Source: Metabacillus malikii (GTDB taxonomy: Bacteria; Bacillota; Bacilli; Bacillales; Bacillaceae). From it: a stretch of DNA of 45,326 nt. The notes beneath the pieces were generated by a model. It was not told the origin of the DNA, searched no databases, and worked only from the letters and a program-made list of their open reading frames with translations. Each line of letters begins with the position of its first letter. Position 1 is the stretch's first letter. Location: positions 1 through 45,326 of the forward strand of contig NZ_JAUSUD010000030.1 in NCBI RefSeq assembly GCF_030813355.1. Reading direction: 5' to 3'. Shown in pieces: positions 25,289 through 33,971 of this stretch. The translations under genes and the position numbers were made by a program.

Positions 25289-26830
25289 GTGTCAAAGAAA
25301 CACTTTTTATTCAACGTTCGTCATGTTCTTGCTACAAGTGTCGTTGCTACTACTTTCGCGTTTTCTTTAGGAACTGGACAAGCTTTTGCTGAAGAGAATG
25401 AACTACAATCTGAGACTCAATTAGAAGAATCAGTGCAACAAGACCAAACAGAAGAGCTAGTAGATACAACAACAACTCAAGAGACGACACCAGAAGCGGT
25501 TCAAGAAGAAACAACAACAGAACCAGAAACAACTGAATCAGAACCGGAAACAACAACTGAAGAAGACACTTCAGAAGAGACAGATGTAAATCACGAAGTT
25601 GAAGATACGTCTACGCTTTTACCAGGAGATTTCTTTTATTTTGCCAAAAAGCTGATGGAAAATGTTCAACTAGCGTTAACATTTGATGAGGTAAAAGAGG
25701 CAGAATTACTTGCTACATTTGCAGAAGAGCGCATTAAAGAAGCTGAAGCATTGCTTGCTCAAGGTAATGAAGAGTTAGCCAGTGAAATTCTACAACAAGC
25801 CATTGAACAACAAGAATTAGCATTAGCAAAATACGAGCAATCACAATCTCCTGAAGAAGAATCTACTATTGAAGAAACAGTAGAAACAACAGAAACAACA
25901 GATATAGTAGAAGCAGTAGAAACAGTAGATAGTGAGATTGCACAGGAACAGACTCCTGTAGATCCGATTCGTGCTGAACTTGAAGCGAAGTTTGTGGCAA
26001 ACCTAGTTGCTTTACAGGCTGCTTTAGATAAAGTGGAAAACCCAGTCGCAAAAGAGGCATTGGCGAAAAATATTGAAAAATCACTAGAAAAACTTGAAAG
26101 AAAAATCAACAAAAAAATAGTAAAACTTCAGGAAAAAGAGTTAAAAGCGGATAAAAAACGTGCTGATTTAGAGGCTAAATTAGCATCAGGTGAAATAGAT
26201 ATAGAAGAATACAACAAAGAACTTGCTGAACAGAATGAAGAATTAGCAGAAGAACAGGCTGGCGTCAACGAAGACATCAATGAAGAGACTGATGAAGCAG
26301 TAGAAGATGCAACTGAAGAAGTAAAGAATGAGGAAAAAGAACAACGTAACAATGTCGCTGAAGACAAGGAAATTAAAACAGCTGTGGCCCTTAATAAAGT
26401 TGAAGAAAAGCAGCAGGAATCTTTAAAGAAAAACGAAGAAGCTAAGAAAAAAGCCGATGAAAAGCAACGTGAAGAGACTAAAAAAGCTGAAGAAACTAAG
26501 CGTGAAGAAATGAAGAAGCAGGAAGAAAGAGCAAAAGAAGAGGAAAAAAAATTAGCAGAACAACAGCGTGAGGCTGCAAAAACAGAACAAGAAGCACGCA
26601 AGAAAGCCGAAGAACGTAAGCGTGAAGAAGCAAAGAAGCAGGAAGCAGAAGCGAAAAAAGCTGAAGAACGCAAGCGAGAACAATCTAAGAAGCAGGAAGA
26701 GGAAAAGAAGAAAGCCGAAGAACGTAAACGTGAAGAGGCTAAAAAGCAACAAGAAAGAGAGAATTTTAAAAAGGAAGAAAATAACGGTAAAAAAAATAAG
26801 GAAGCAGATAAACAGGGCAAAGTGGAGTAA
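25289..26830 (+). CDS. Secreted DUF5667 protein with long charged helical tail
   Basis: A 513-residue exported protein. The GTG at 25289 is chosen because GGAGGG (25275-25280) lies 8 nt upstream; the frame extends a few codons back without a better site. A signal peptide (SKKHFLFNVRHVLATSVVATTFAFSLG, AFA-E cleavage) is followed by a Thr/Glu-rich low-complexity linker. The DUF5667 domain (LLPGDFFYFAKKLMENVQLALTFDEVKEAELL, about 109-180) comes next, and a second helical part. The last 170 residues are a lysine/glutamate/arginine repeat (KKAEERKREEAKKQ and variants), probably a long single alpha-helix or coiled coil. The c-di-GMP riboswitch upstream suggests a surface or matrix role tied to sessile growth. 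No transmembrane or LPXTG anchor was seen. Confidence 0.85.
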   Translation: MSKKHFLFNVRHVLATSVVATTFAFSLGTGQAFAEENELQSETQLEESVQQDQTEELVDTTTTQETTPEAVQEETTTEPETTESEPETTTEEDTSEETDVNHEVEDTSTLLPGDFFYFAKKLMENVQLALTFDEVKEAELLATFAEERIKEAEALLAQGNEELASEILQQAIEQQELALAKYEQSQSPEEESTIEETVETTETTDIVEAVETVDSEIAQEQTPVDPIRAELEAKFVANLVALQAALDKVENPVAKEALAKNIEKSLEKLERKINKKIVKLQEKELKADKKRADLEAKLASGEIDIEEYNKELAEQNEELAEEQAGVNEDINEETDEAVEDATEEVKNEEKEQRNNVAEDKEIKTAVALNKVEEKQQESLKKNEEAKKKADEKQREETKKAEETKREEMKKQEERAKEEEKKLAEQQREAAKTEQEARKKAEERKREEAKKQEAEAKKAEERKREQSKKQEEEKKKAEERKREEAKKQQERENFKKEENNGKKNKEADKQGKVE

Positions 26831-26853
26831 TTCCTCTTGTCTTTTTTTGTTAT

Positions 26854-27074
26854 TTATTTATTAGAATCTTTATGTGATTCAATTGGCATATTGGGGGGAA
26901 CAACAATAATCCATGCTTCTTCATTTTCCTCTGAATATCCTTTTTCTATGACTGTGTAACCATAGCCCAAGTTGATGGTGATAACGAATGTATAAGTAAT
27001 ACGATACTAATGACGATTGCTATTAAAATAAAGACTATTATATTCTTATTTTGTAAGAAGTTCTTTCTTGTCAT
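26854..27074 (-). pseudogene. Small membrane protein gene, frameshifted
   Basis: From ATG at 27074 (minus) the frame reads MTRKNFLQNKNIIVFILIAIVISIV, one transmembrane segment. It leaves the protein frame near 27000 and soon stops. The adjacent frame continues ITYTFVITINLGYGYTVIEKGYSEEN and ends PPNMPIESHKDSNK at 26854. Losing one base near GTATTACTT explains the break, restoring about 74 residues. Family not recognised. No ribosome binding site was clearly seen. Sequencing error is possible. Confidence 0.5.
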
Positions 27075-27299
27075 TTTCTAATCTTCCTTAATACTTTAAG
27101 TATGTAGGGTTACCAAAATAATATCATAAATTTTCCTCTTGGAATTTTCAAAATGTCTAAATAGAAGCAGAAAAATAATATGTATTACATTCGAAATCAT
27201 TTGTAATGCTTCTGCAGCAATACTATACATCTCTACTTCTATTTTTGCATATTCAAGTAAAGCCCCTTTGCTTTAAGTACATTTATTCACAAACTTTGA

Positions 27300-27755
27300 T
27301 TATAGCAAATCCTTATTTTTCTTATAGGAACGTTTTAAAGAAATGTAGCTAGTGAAAAACCAAAGTAAACTAACACCTACTAATATTGCGATTATATCAA
27401 TCCATTCTTTTTGGTTGTTGGGTACACCTGTAAATACTAAATATAACAGTATGTAAATAACTGCAAAACTACTTGTTCTAACAAAAATGTGCCTTAACTC
27501 TTTTCTGTAGGCCCTTTCTGTTGCAATATCTGTATATTCCATACCAGACATTGTATATCTTATTGAGACATAAAAGAGGAAAATAGCAATAGATAGTAAT
27601 AGAGAAGTGTCAGCATCTAAGTTGAAATAATTGTTCAAGATAATCATTCCTATAAGGGTAAGCAAAAGAATTATTGCCCCTTCTGAGTAAAAATACAATA
27701 TCCTTTTTTCCTTATATTCATCATTCGGTAATAAAAAAGATATCCAAGATTTCAT
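27300..27755 (-). CDS. Four-span membrane protein cotranscribed with XRE regulator
   Basis: A 151-residue protein, MKSWISFLLPNDEYKEKRILYFYSEG..., with four hydrophobic segments (about 25-45, 52-68, 95-113, 118-138). The N-terminal region (FLLPNDEYKE) and size resemble the DUF3278-type membrane proteins that often follow an XRE regulator in Bacillus and relatives; this placement is moderate. The ATG at 27755 overlaps the stop of the regulator gene (TAATG), so translation is coupled. A frame start 18 nt upstream inside the regulator gene is less likely. Confidence 0.7.
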   Translation of the reverse strand: MKSWISFLLPNDEYKEKRILYFYSEGAIILLLTLIGMIILNNYFNLDADTSLLLSIAIFLFYVSIRYTMSGMEYTDIATERAYRKELRHIFVRTSSFAVIYILLYLVFTGVPNNQKEWIDIIAILVGVSLLWFFTSYISLKRSYKKNKDLL

Positions 27756-27952
27756 TACAACTCGACCTCCCAAAATAAATCATCTAATGTTTTACTTAAT
27801 TCTTTGGCAATAGCAATACACAAGTTCAAGCTTGGATTGTATTCTCCGTTTTCAATCAATCCGATCGTTTGTCTTGTAGCATTTACTCGTTTTGCAAGCT
27901 GTTCTTGAGTCAATCCTTTTTCTATTCTTGCTAGTTTCATTTTACTCACCAT
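27755..27952 (-). CDS. XRE-family small transcriptional regulator
   Basis: A 65-residue protein that is nearly all helix-turn-helix: MKLARIEKGLTQEQLAKRVNATRQTIGLIENGEYNPSLNLCIAIAKELSKTLDDLFW. This is the short Cro/YozG-type layout, with recognition helix around residues 25-36. AGGTGAG lies just before the ATG at 27952. It overlaps the following membrane protein gene by one base. The pair may act as a regulator plus membrane effector or sensor. Confidence 0.9.
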   Translation of the reverse strand: MVSKMKLARIEKGLTQEQLAKRVNATRQTIGLIENGEYNPSLNLCIAIAKELSKTLDDLFWEVEL

Positions 27953-28044
27953 ATGCTCACCTACATAATGAAAGATATATTTAACAATATGTTAGATTTA
28001 TCTTACATTACATATCATTAAAATGCAATATAAATGTTACATTA

Positions 28045-28090
28045 AAATATAAGGGCCGACTTCTTAAAAAAGAAATCGGCTCTTATATTT
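28045..28090. terminator. Strong bidirectional terminator
   Basis: AAATATAAG (28045-28053), followed by GGCCGA and TTC, pairs with GAA-TCGGC-CTTATATTT (28072-28090), with one small bulge. It separates the DUF3139 gene from the XRE regulator. The remaining 27953-28260 has no gene. Confidence 0.8.
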
Positions 28091-28260
28091 ACGCATCACA
28101 ACCTGCCAAGAATATATCCTTCTTGTGATATAAACGAGAGATTTTTCAACTAGCCTGCCCCTTTAATACAATAAGAAAATGCAATACCTCTTTGTTGAAG
28201 TATCGCACCCCGTTACTTCAAGAAGGAAAATGACGATTGTCTATAATGACTCCCTAATGC

Positions 28261-28674
28261 TTAATTTCGATTTTCCAGAGAAGAAATACAATTTTCTTCA
28301 CTATGCATTGTCCCACCTTCAAAAATATCTGTTACACCATCGGGTAATAACTTATCTTTTTCACAAAATTGCTTAACCTGTTTACCTTTTTTAGTTATTC
28401 CATAATAATACGTCACGTCTCGTTCGTCTTTAAAAACAACCTGGTAATGACCATGATAAAAATCTTTATTTGTTCTGTGTTTCGGCTCCACATAATGCGA
28501 TTCCACTAAGTCGCTTTCTGTGTATCCCTTTTCCTCCAAATAGACTGGTACACTTTTATTTGCCACATATTTTGTATAAGGATTTCCGTTGTTTAACAAG
28601 TAAATAAATACAAAAGGAGTTGCTATAACAAGGATTAAAATTACACTTATCGCAATCCATATACTTTTTTTCAT
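28261..28674 (-). CDS. DUF3139-like membrane-anchored protein
   Basis: A 137-residue protein with one N-terminal membrane segment (SIWIAISVILILVIATPFVFIYL, about 4-26) and an extracytoplasmic domain. The segment NNGNPYTKYVANKSVPVYLEEKGYTESDLVES (about 28-60) and later YYYGITKKGKQVKQFC match the pattern of DUF3139 proteins of Bacillus. No enzymatic motif; function unknown. The start ATG at 28674 is preceded by GGGGGAAATAAT. Its gene is alone on this strand, with a terminator after it. Confidence 0.75.
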   Translation of the reverse strand: MKKSIWIAISVILILVIATPFVFIYLLNNGNPYTKYVANKSVPVYLEEKGYTESDLVESHYVEPKHRTNKDFYHGHYQVVFKDERDVTYYYGITKKGKQVKQFCEKDKLLPDGVTDIFEGGTMHSEENCISSLENRN

Positions 28675-28836
28675 ATTATTTCCCCCAACGTTTCACAAAA
28701 TGGTCTATTTGTTGAACTAATCCTAAGTAATTCTCCACCTAAATTTTACCATAAAAATAATTTATCCCTTCATGAATAATGTGCTGTTTGTTGAAGAAGT
28801 AAAACATTAAAGCTATTTTTTATTTTTTAAAAGGTA

Positions 28837-29079
28837 TTATGTTTTTGGTTTGTTTTCCTTACCTTTCCTTTTGCTTAATCCCCATCCTACAAACAATCCT
28901 AAAAAGGCACCCAAAACACTATAACGAATTATCGACACGATGTAATCGTAAACAGGTACATACTCTGTTGTATAACCACCGTCGAAATGGGTAATTACTT
29001 TATAATCAACAAATAAGACCGATAAAGCCAAGGCTATTAAAAATCCATAAATAGACCACTTTTGCATACTTTTTTCCAC
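28837..29079 (-). CDS. Small two-span membrane protein
   Basis: An 80-residue protein with two hydrophobic segments (about 8-28 and 47-68, the latter LGAFLGLFVGWGLSK), joined by an extracytoplasmic loop containing HFDGGYTTEY, and a lysine-rich cytoplasmic tail. GAGGTGAG lies upstream of the ATG at 29079. Family not recognised. Confidence 0.6.
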   Translation of the reverse strand: MEKSMQKWSIYGFLIALALSVLFVDYKVITHFDGGYTTEYVPVYDYIVSIIRYSVLGAFLGLFVGWGLSKRKGKENKPKT

Positions 29080-29709
29080 TTTCTCACCTCTTATAATACA
29101 CTTTCATTTATATTTTTTTATTGACCAGTTCCTTTAGTTGAAGAACGATAAACAAAAAGACTGCCGTAGCACCCTCGATCCTAAACTCAAGCACCCGAAG
29201 TTGAAGACGGTAAACAATCAATCTTTTATTCTCAACTGTGTCTTAAGATTTTTAAATGGTGTAGCTTTCGAATCAATAATAAAGATAGCTATATTATAAA
29301 CTAGTTAATCCATAATTGGTATTATTCGGAAGTAGTTAAACATCTAAAAAAATGAAACAGAAAAAGGACTGCCGCAGCACCCCACTTTATTCTTTAACTC
29401 TCATATCTATAAGAATATCTTTTGAAATTTTTCACAACATATAGAAATTAATGCCCACTAACATTTAATCAAGCTTGTAGATTACGTTATAGAACAAACA
29501 ACTTTTTGTTCTATTTTCTCTTGTCTAAATAAATCGGGGAACACCACACTTATCCTTAGCATTATTAGGTGTAATGAAGTGTTAGGAATGAATATTGGAA
29601 CAATGCCAAATGAACTATCGTAAAACAAAATTACCTATATAATTCTCCTGAAACTCAGTTTCAAATGGTATCATTGAACTAATGTTACGTGATATCAGGG
29701 GGATTTACG
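29080..29709. repeat. Gene-free stretch with short degenerate repeats
   Basis: GTTGAAGAACGATAAACAA (from 29136) and GTTGAAGACGGTAAACAA (from 29201) are near copies. AAAGACTGCCGTAGCACCC (29157-29175) recurs as GGACTGCCGCAGCACCCC near 29367-29384. These are decayed intergenic repeats of the kind common in Bacillus. No gene. The promoter of the DUF262 pair must lie in the last 150 nt; I cannot place it. Confidence 0.5.
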
Positions 29710-31008
29710 ATGGCTTTACTTCAAGAAGAATTAAAAATTACAATGCTTCAGGAACTACTCACTATGAAACTAGCGTTACCATCATATCAACGCCCGTATA
29801 GGTGGAGTGTGAAGTCTACGAATACGCTTTTTCACGATACGTTTACGGCTTATCAAGAAGGGATCCAAGAATATAGAATTGGCTCCGTCATTTTACATAA
29901 GGAACATGACAAATACAACGTTGTCGATGGCCAACAGCGGCTGACGACCCTATCGATTCTACTCTACTGTCTAGGGAATGAAGACCAAGGGCTGCTGCGC
30001 GAAAAATATAATCAATTATCCAATGATGCAATCGTAACGAATTTTCACATTTTATCGAAGCGGATAAGTGAACTTTCGAAAGAGGAGCAAAGCAAATACA
30101 AAGACTATTTACTTGAACATTGTAGTGCAGTTCAAATTGTCACAGACAGCGAGCAGGAGGCGTTTCAATTTTTTGATTCCCAAAACTCCCGTGGCAAAGA
30201 GTTAGCACCACATGATTTATTGAAGTCCTATCATTTACGCGAGATGGATGAAGCGGACGAGCAGTTGAAGGTAAAAATCATCAATCAATGGGAGAATAAG
30301 AACCAGGATGATTTGAATGAGTTATTTGAAAGTTATCTATACCCTTTGACGCAATGGTATAAAGGAAAGCATGGTTTGGGCTATTCTTCAAGTAAGATTG
30401 ATTTATTCAAAGGGATAAAAACTTCAAACGTATACAATTATGCGATTTATCATAAAGCAAGTAATCTTTTCGTCGAACAGTTTAATGCAAATGGAAGCAG
30501 TGAATTACTTGCAACTCGGTCATTAAATCAATTTCAATTAACACAGCCGTTGCTGGCGGGAAAGCGATTTTTTAATTATGCTCTGCACTACGAAAAGCTG
30601 CTTGAGCAAGTGCGAAATCGAATAAAGAAGGAGCACACTGATGGACAAATGCCGATTAGACGGTCTGGAGATGTTTACATTAAGCAGCTATATGAATGTG
30701 CTTTACTATTTTTTGCTGATCGCTTCGGTGTTGATAGTCTATCAAAAGGTGTCATGCAGCAACTCTATTCATGGAGCTATTCATTACGGCTAACGATGAA
30801 TGCAGTGTATCCTCAGACGGTTAATAAATATGCACGTGGAAAACATGAACGTTTGAATGAAGGATTGGACCTGTTTTCAGCAATGAGTGAAATGAACGAT
30901 GCAGAAGATATCAAACTGATTGTTTTAGAGAAACCGAATATTGAGCAAAAAAATAAACAGAAGTACAAAGCAGTCTATGAGTTACTTTGTGAATGGAATA
31001 GGTGGTAG
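29710..31008 (+). CDS. DUF262 protein, first of a pair (GmrS-like)
   Basis: A 432-residue protein. The start MALLQEELK at 29710 is set by AGGGGGAT just upstream; an in-frame ATG at 29689 precedes that site. The DUF262 (ParB/sulfiredoxin-like) domain shows SYQRPYRW (25-32) and VVDGQQRLTTL (about 71-81), whose DGQQR motif is tied to nucleotide hydrolysis in GmrSD proteins, then DSQNSRGKELAPHDLLKSY (about 155-173). The remaining 250 residues are helical, and I find no H-N-H/DUF1524 nuclease motif. It is followed after 3 nt by a second DUF262 gene that has the nuclease. In the GmrSD family the DUF262 part binds modified DNA or nucleotides and controls DNA cleavage, so this is probably the regulatory or specificity half. 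Confidence 0.85.
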   Translation: MALLQEELKITMLQELLTMKLALPSYQRPYRWSVKSTNTLFHDTFTAYQEGIQEYRIGSVILHKEHDKYNVVDGQQRLTTLSILLYCLGNEDQGLLREKYNQLSNDAIVTNFHILSKRISELSKEEQSKYKDYLLEHCSAVQIVTDSEQEAFQFFDSQNSRGKELAPHDLLKSYHLREMDEADEQLKVKIINQWENKNQDDLNELFESYLYPLTQWYKGKHGLGYSSSKIDLFKGIKTSNVYNYAIYHKASNLFVEQFNANGSSELLATRSLNQFQLTQPLLAGKRFFNYALHYEKLLEQVRNRIKKEHTDGQMPIRRSGDVYIKQLYECALLFFADRFGVDSLSKGVMQQLYSWSYSLRLTMNAVYPQTVNKYARGKHERLNEGLDLFSAMSEMNDAEDIKLIVLEKPNIEQKNKQKYKAVYELLCEWNRW

Positions 31009-31011
31009 GCG

Positions 31012-32790
31012 ATGGATAAAAATTTAAAGGTCATACCGGTGGCAAGCATTTTCTCGAATTGCAGTTATATTGTCCCGATTTATCAACGGAACTATGCTTG
31101 GGGGGCAACTCAAATTGAACAGCTGATAGAAGATATTGATAGTTCAATAGACGATTCTGCTAAAAACTATTTTCTTGGCAATCTTATCGTAAATCAAACG
31201 GACAATCATTTGTATGAAGTAATAGATGGCCAACAAAGATTGACTACATTATTTCTGTTAGAAAATTACCTTGGAATGAACCTTGCTAGTGATGCTTTGA
31301 GATTTGAAGCACGGGAAAAGTCAAACCGTACCCTTCACAAACTAAACAATGGTAACAAAGGTGAATTACGAGAGGACTTACAATCTGCTGAAATTTTAGA
31401 TGGTTATCAAATCATTGAGAACTATTTTAAAACAAAAGGGATCGACAAAGCAGAGGTAATGACTAAACTACAAAAGGTTTTCCTCGTTCGTGTACAAGTT
31501 CCACACGGTATCGACTTAAATCACTACTTTGAAATCATGAATACACGTGGGGAGCAGCTGGAACTTCATGAAATTGCAAAAGCAAAGTTTTTAGAAGTGT
31601 TAGAAACAGAACACGATAAAAAAACAGCCGCATTGATTTGGGAAAAATGCTCTGACATGAACTCCTACATTCAAATGAATTTTGACCCAAAAGTGAGAAG
31701 GGCTCTGTTTAAGAAAAACTGGTCGAGCATTAGGGATACTATCGACAATTTTGATTCAGTTAAGGCATGTGTTCCAAATGATGAAGAAGATAGTCAGTCA
31801 ATTCCTTTGCTTGAAATTTTAAAAGGGAACAAGCTTCTGAATAATAGGGGAAGTAAGGATGAAGCTGAGAATGAGCGTTTCGAATCGACCATTTCATTTC
31901 CAAATTTTTTATTGCAGGTTAATGCGGTAATAAAAAAGGTAGACGAGGAAGATTCAACACTTGATGATAAGCACTTCTTGAATCATTTATCATGGGCTTG
32001 GGAGGATGCGGATAACGCAAAGAATTTTTTATATCATATGCTAACATGCCGCGTGTTGTTTGATAAATATATTTTGAAACGCGAATATGCAGGAGATAGC
32101 AAAGAATCCGGAAAATGGTCATTACAACGTTTAGAGAAGTATACAGATGCAAAAGGTGATAAGCCGAAATATGTCGGCACCTTTGGCGATGACGGTAGCC
32201 GGAAAAATAAACAAATAAAAGCGTTGCAAGCCTGCCTGCGGATAACGTACACATCACCGAAGACGATGCACTGGATTTCACTCGTCTTAGCGAAGCTGTT
32301 GGAGAATGAATCATGCGACCTCATTGAACTTCTCGAAAATTACTGTAAAACAAAAGTGAGCGTTTCACATTTCGAGGATGCGAGTGGGTTCGGTTTTGAA
32401 CGAATCGTATTTACTTACCTTGATTATCTTTTATATAGAGATGGCTATTCTTACTTAGGGAAGGAAATAATCCCGCCAATGCGTGATGACTGGCAATTTC
32501 AATTTAGAAGTTCAATCGAACACTTCCAACCACAAAATCCAGTTGTCGGTGAAGCTTGGAAATCAGAAGACCTGAATAGTTTTGGAAACCTAGCATTAAT
32601 TACTGTATCAGGAAACTCGAAATTCTCTAATTTACCACCAGTCGGAAAAATCAGCACCTACCCAAGCATTATCAGGCAAAGTTTGAAGCTTATAATTATG
32701 AAAGAACTAGTCAGTCTCGATGATGAAGGGTGGACTGAAGCGAAAGCGAGTGAACATAGAGATGAGATGTTTAAGGTTTTGAAGGGGTAG
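31012..32790 (+). CDS. DUF262-DUF1524 (HNH) nuclease, second of a pair
   Basis: A 592-residue protein. The N-terminal DUF262 domain has PIYQRNYAWG (about 23-32) and VIDGQQRLTTL (about 70-80), then MNTRGEQLELHEIAKA (about 175-190). A long helical middle leads to a DUF1524-type HNH domain: SIEHFQPQNP (about 501-510) supplies the metal-binding His, and LNSFGNLALITVSGNSKFSN (about 522-541) supplies the Asn-rich remainder. This is the GmrSD type IV restriction architecture, in which modified phage DNA is cut in a nucleotide-dependent manner. The three-base gap to the preceding DUF262 gene implies a complex of the two. No Dnd/Ssp, BREX or R-M genes adjoin, so the pair is a stand-alone unit. Key residues appear intact. 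Confidence 0.88.
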   Translation: MDKNLKVIPVASIFSNCSYIVPIYQRNYAWGATQIEQLIEDIDSSIDDSAKNYFLGNLIVNQTDNHLYEVIDGQQRLTTLFLLENYLGMNLASDALRFEAREKSNRTLHKLNNGNKGELREDLQSAEILDGYQIIENYFKTKGIDKAEVMTKLQKVFLVRVQVPHGIDLNHYFEIMNTRGEQLELHEIAKAKFLEVLETEHDKKTAALIWEKCSDMNSYIQMNFDPKVRRALFKKNWSSIRDTIDNFDSVKACVPNDEEDSQSIPLLEILKGNKLLNNRGSKDEAENERFESTISFPNFLLQVNAVIKKVDEEDSTLDDKHFLNHLSWAWEDADNAKNFLYHMLTCRVLFDKYILKREYAGDSKESGKWSLQRLEKYTDAKGDKPKYVGTFGDDGSRKNKQIKALQACLRITYTSPKTMHWISLVLAKLLENESCDLIELLENYCKTKVSVSHFEDASGFGFERIVFTYLDYLLYRDGYSYLGKEIIPPMRDDWQFQFRSSIEHFQPQNPVVGEAWKSEDLNSFGNLALITVSGNSKFSNLPPVGKISTYPSIIRQSLKLIIMKELVSLDDEGWTEAKASEHRDEMFKVLKG

Positions 32791-32988
32791 TAAATATGAA
32801 TGTTTTGAGGTGGAGGGTATGATAATTTTTTGTGAATTTACAAGAACAATAACAATTTGTGAAACAATTAGTATTTAAATTAATACTTAAGGAAATCACA
32901 GGCTTAACAACTTTCAGCTTTGATGATTTATTGTGAATTTTCCTCTAAAGCTAGAAGTAAACATAAAAATAGTAGTAGTGAATCCACC

Positions 32989-33366
32989 ATGCAATATGAT
33001 GCAACGAATTCTGAAGAATATTTAGCATTGCTTGAGGACGATTCGCGAAAAGAGAAGCTGCTCATGCTTCGAGATATGATTTTTGCTTATGCACCTGAAA
33101 TGGACGAGGTGATTCGCTATAAGATGCTAAATTACGGTAAAGATGATAACTATGTTTTCGCGTTAAACGCACAAAAGCATTATGTCAGCCACTATGTGGG
33201 TACAATCGAAAGAATCGAGAACGCAGAAACACTATTAGCGGGCTATAATTATGGAAAAGGTTGTATTCGTGTCAGAAAGACAATAAGGATTGAGGAGACG
33301 GGGCTGGAACAATTTATTCATAGGACTGTTGATATGTGGCGGGCTGGGGAGGATATGGATTGTTAG
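32989..33366 (+). CDS. DUF1801-domain protein
   Basis: A 125-residue protein of the DUF1801/YdhG-like fold: EEYLALLEDDSRKEKLLMLRDMIFAYAPEMDEVIRYKMLNYGKD (about 10-50), then YVSHYVGTIERIENAETLLAGYNYGKGCIRVRK. The family is small, soluble and of unknown function. The start at 32989 (MQYDATNSEE) is preferred because it gives the family's usual length; the frame extends upstream to 32920 with a less protein-like leader. No strong ribosome binding site is visible for either. It lies 200 nt after the DUF262 pair and is probably unrelated to it. Confidence 0.8.
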   Translation: MQYDATNSEEYLALLEDDSRKEKLLMLRDMIFAYAPEMDEVIRYKMLNYGKDDNYVFALNAQKHYVSHYVGTIERIENAETLLAGYNYGKGCIRVRKTIRIEETGLEQFIHRTVDMWRAGEDMDC

Positions 33367-33384
33367 TAAAGCGGTACTACTAAA

Positions 33385-33490
33385 AAAACAATCACTACGC
33401 GAGTAGGTGTTTAAGTAAAATACTGATAGTAGAGAAGATGAAACACTCACAGTTGTGGGTGTTTTTTTGTTTTTTGGAAAATGGATGAAA
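33385..33490 (+). repeat. Copy B of tRNA-Cys/terminator repeat (3' part)
   Basis: GAGTAGGTGTTTAAGTAAAA, the terminator AACACTCAC-AGTT-GTGGGTGTT (33442-33463) with seven T, and the tail TTTTTTGGAAAATGGATGAAATAG align with copies A and C. The tRNA part itself is not recognisable. The rest of 33491-33971 shows no gene. Confidence 0.6.
33442..33468 (+). terminator. Terminator within repeat copy B
   Basis: AACACTCAC (33442-33450) pairs with GTGGGTGTT (33455-33463, one wobble) over a four-base loop, followed by T run. Confidence 0.85.
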
Positions 33491-33971
33491 TAGAAAATGC
33501 TTAACAGTATATTGGGTTATTGAGGATAATAAAATTCTTATTAAGTAGATTAAATGAGAAGTAAGAAACGAGCCCATTTCTGCAAAGGATGAGGGCCTTC
33601 TGCCAATTGAAAAATGCGTGGTAGAAGTCACCATGAACGTCTATGTAATGAGTGAAAAAAGCAGGTACAGTAATAAGAACTCAGTCAAATTCCGATTATG
33701 ATAGAATTTTTACCCACATTTAAATCTGTAATAAATTGTATAATCGTTTATATAGAGTATGAAAGTTTTTGATTTGTATATCAACTTGCGCGATATATTA
33801 TTGGGATAACTTAGACTCTGAAGGTAAGTAATCAACATTCATTTAAATTAGCAATAATCGTTACATATAAAGTACTCAACGTATTGGTTCAATAACTCAT
33901 TGTGGACGAAAATCCAATTTTACGTACAATATTTTTATTTTTATTCTAGAAGTCCAAAGGAGATTAGATAG

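Noticed and set aside
25759-26820. Long antisense frames of 117 and 230 codons opposite the DUF5667 gene
   Set aside because: They are serine/phenylalanine-rich mirror reading of the K/E/R repeat codons and have no starts with ribosome binding sites.
25268-26830. The charged repeat as a tandem DNA repeat or CRISPR-like array
   Set aside because: The periodicity is in codons for KKAEERKREE-type residues, without constant spacers; no CRISPR repeats were found anywhere in the window.
31919-32324. Two antisense frames of 131 and 96 codons opposite the DUF262-HNH gene
   Set aside because: Shadows of a well-supported gene, without ribosome binding sites or family similarity.
33395-33634. 79-codon minus-strand frame
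   Set aside because: It overlaps repeat copy B and its terminator, and has no protein-like sequence.
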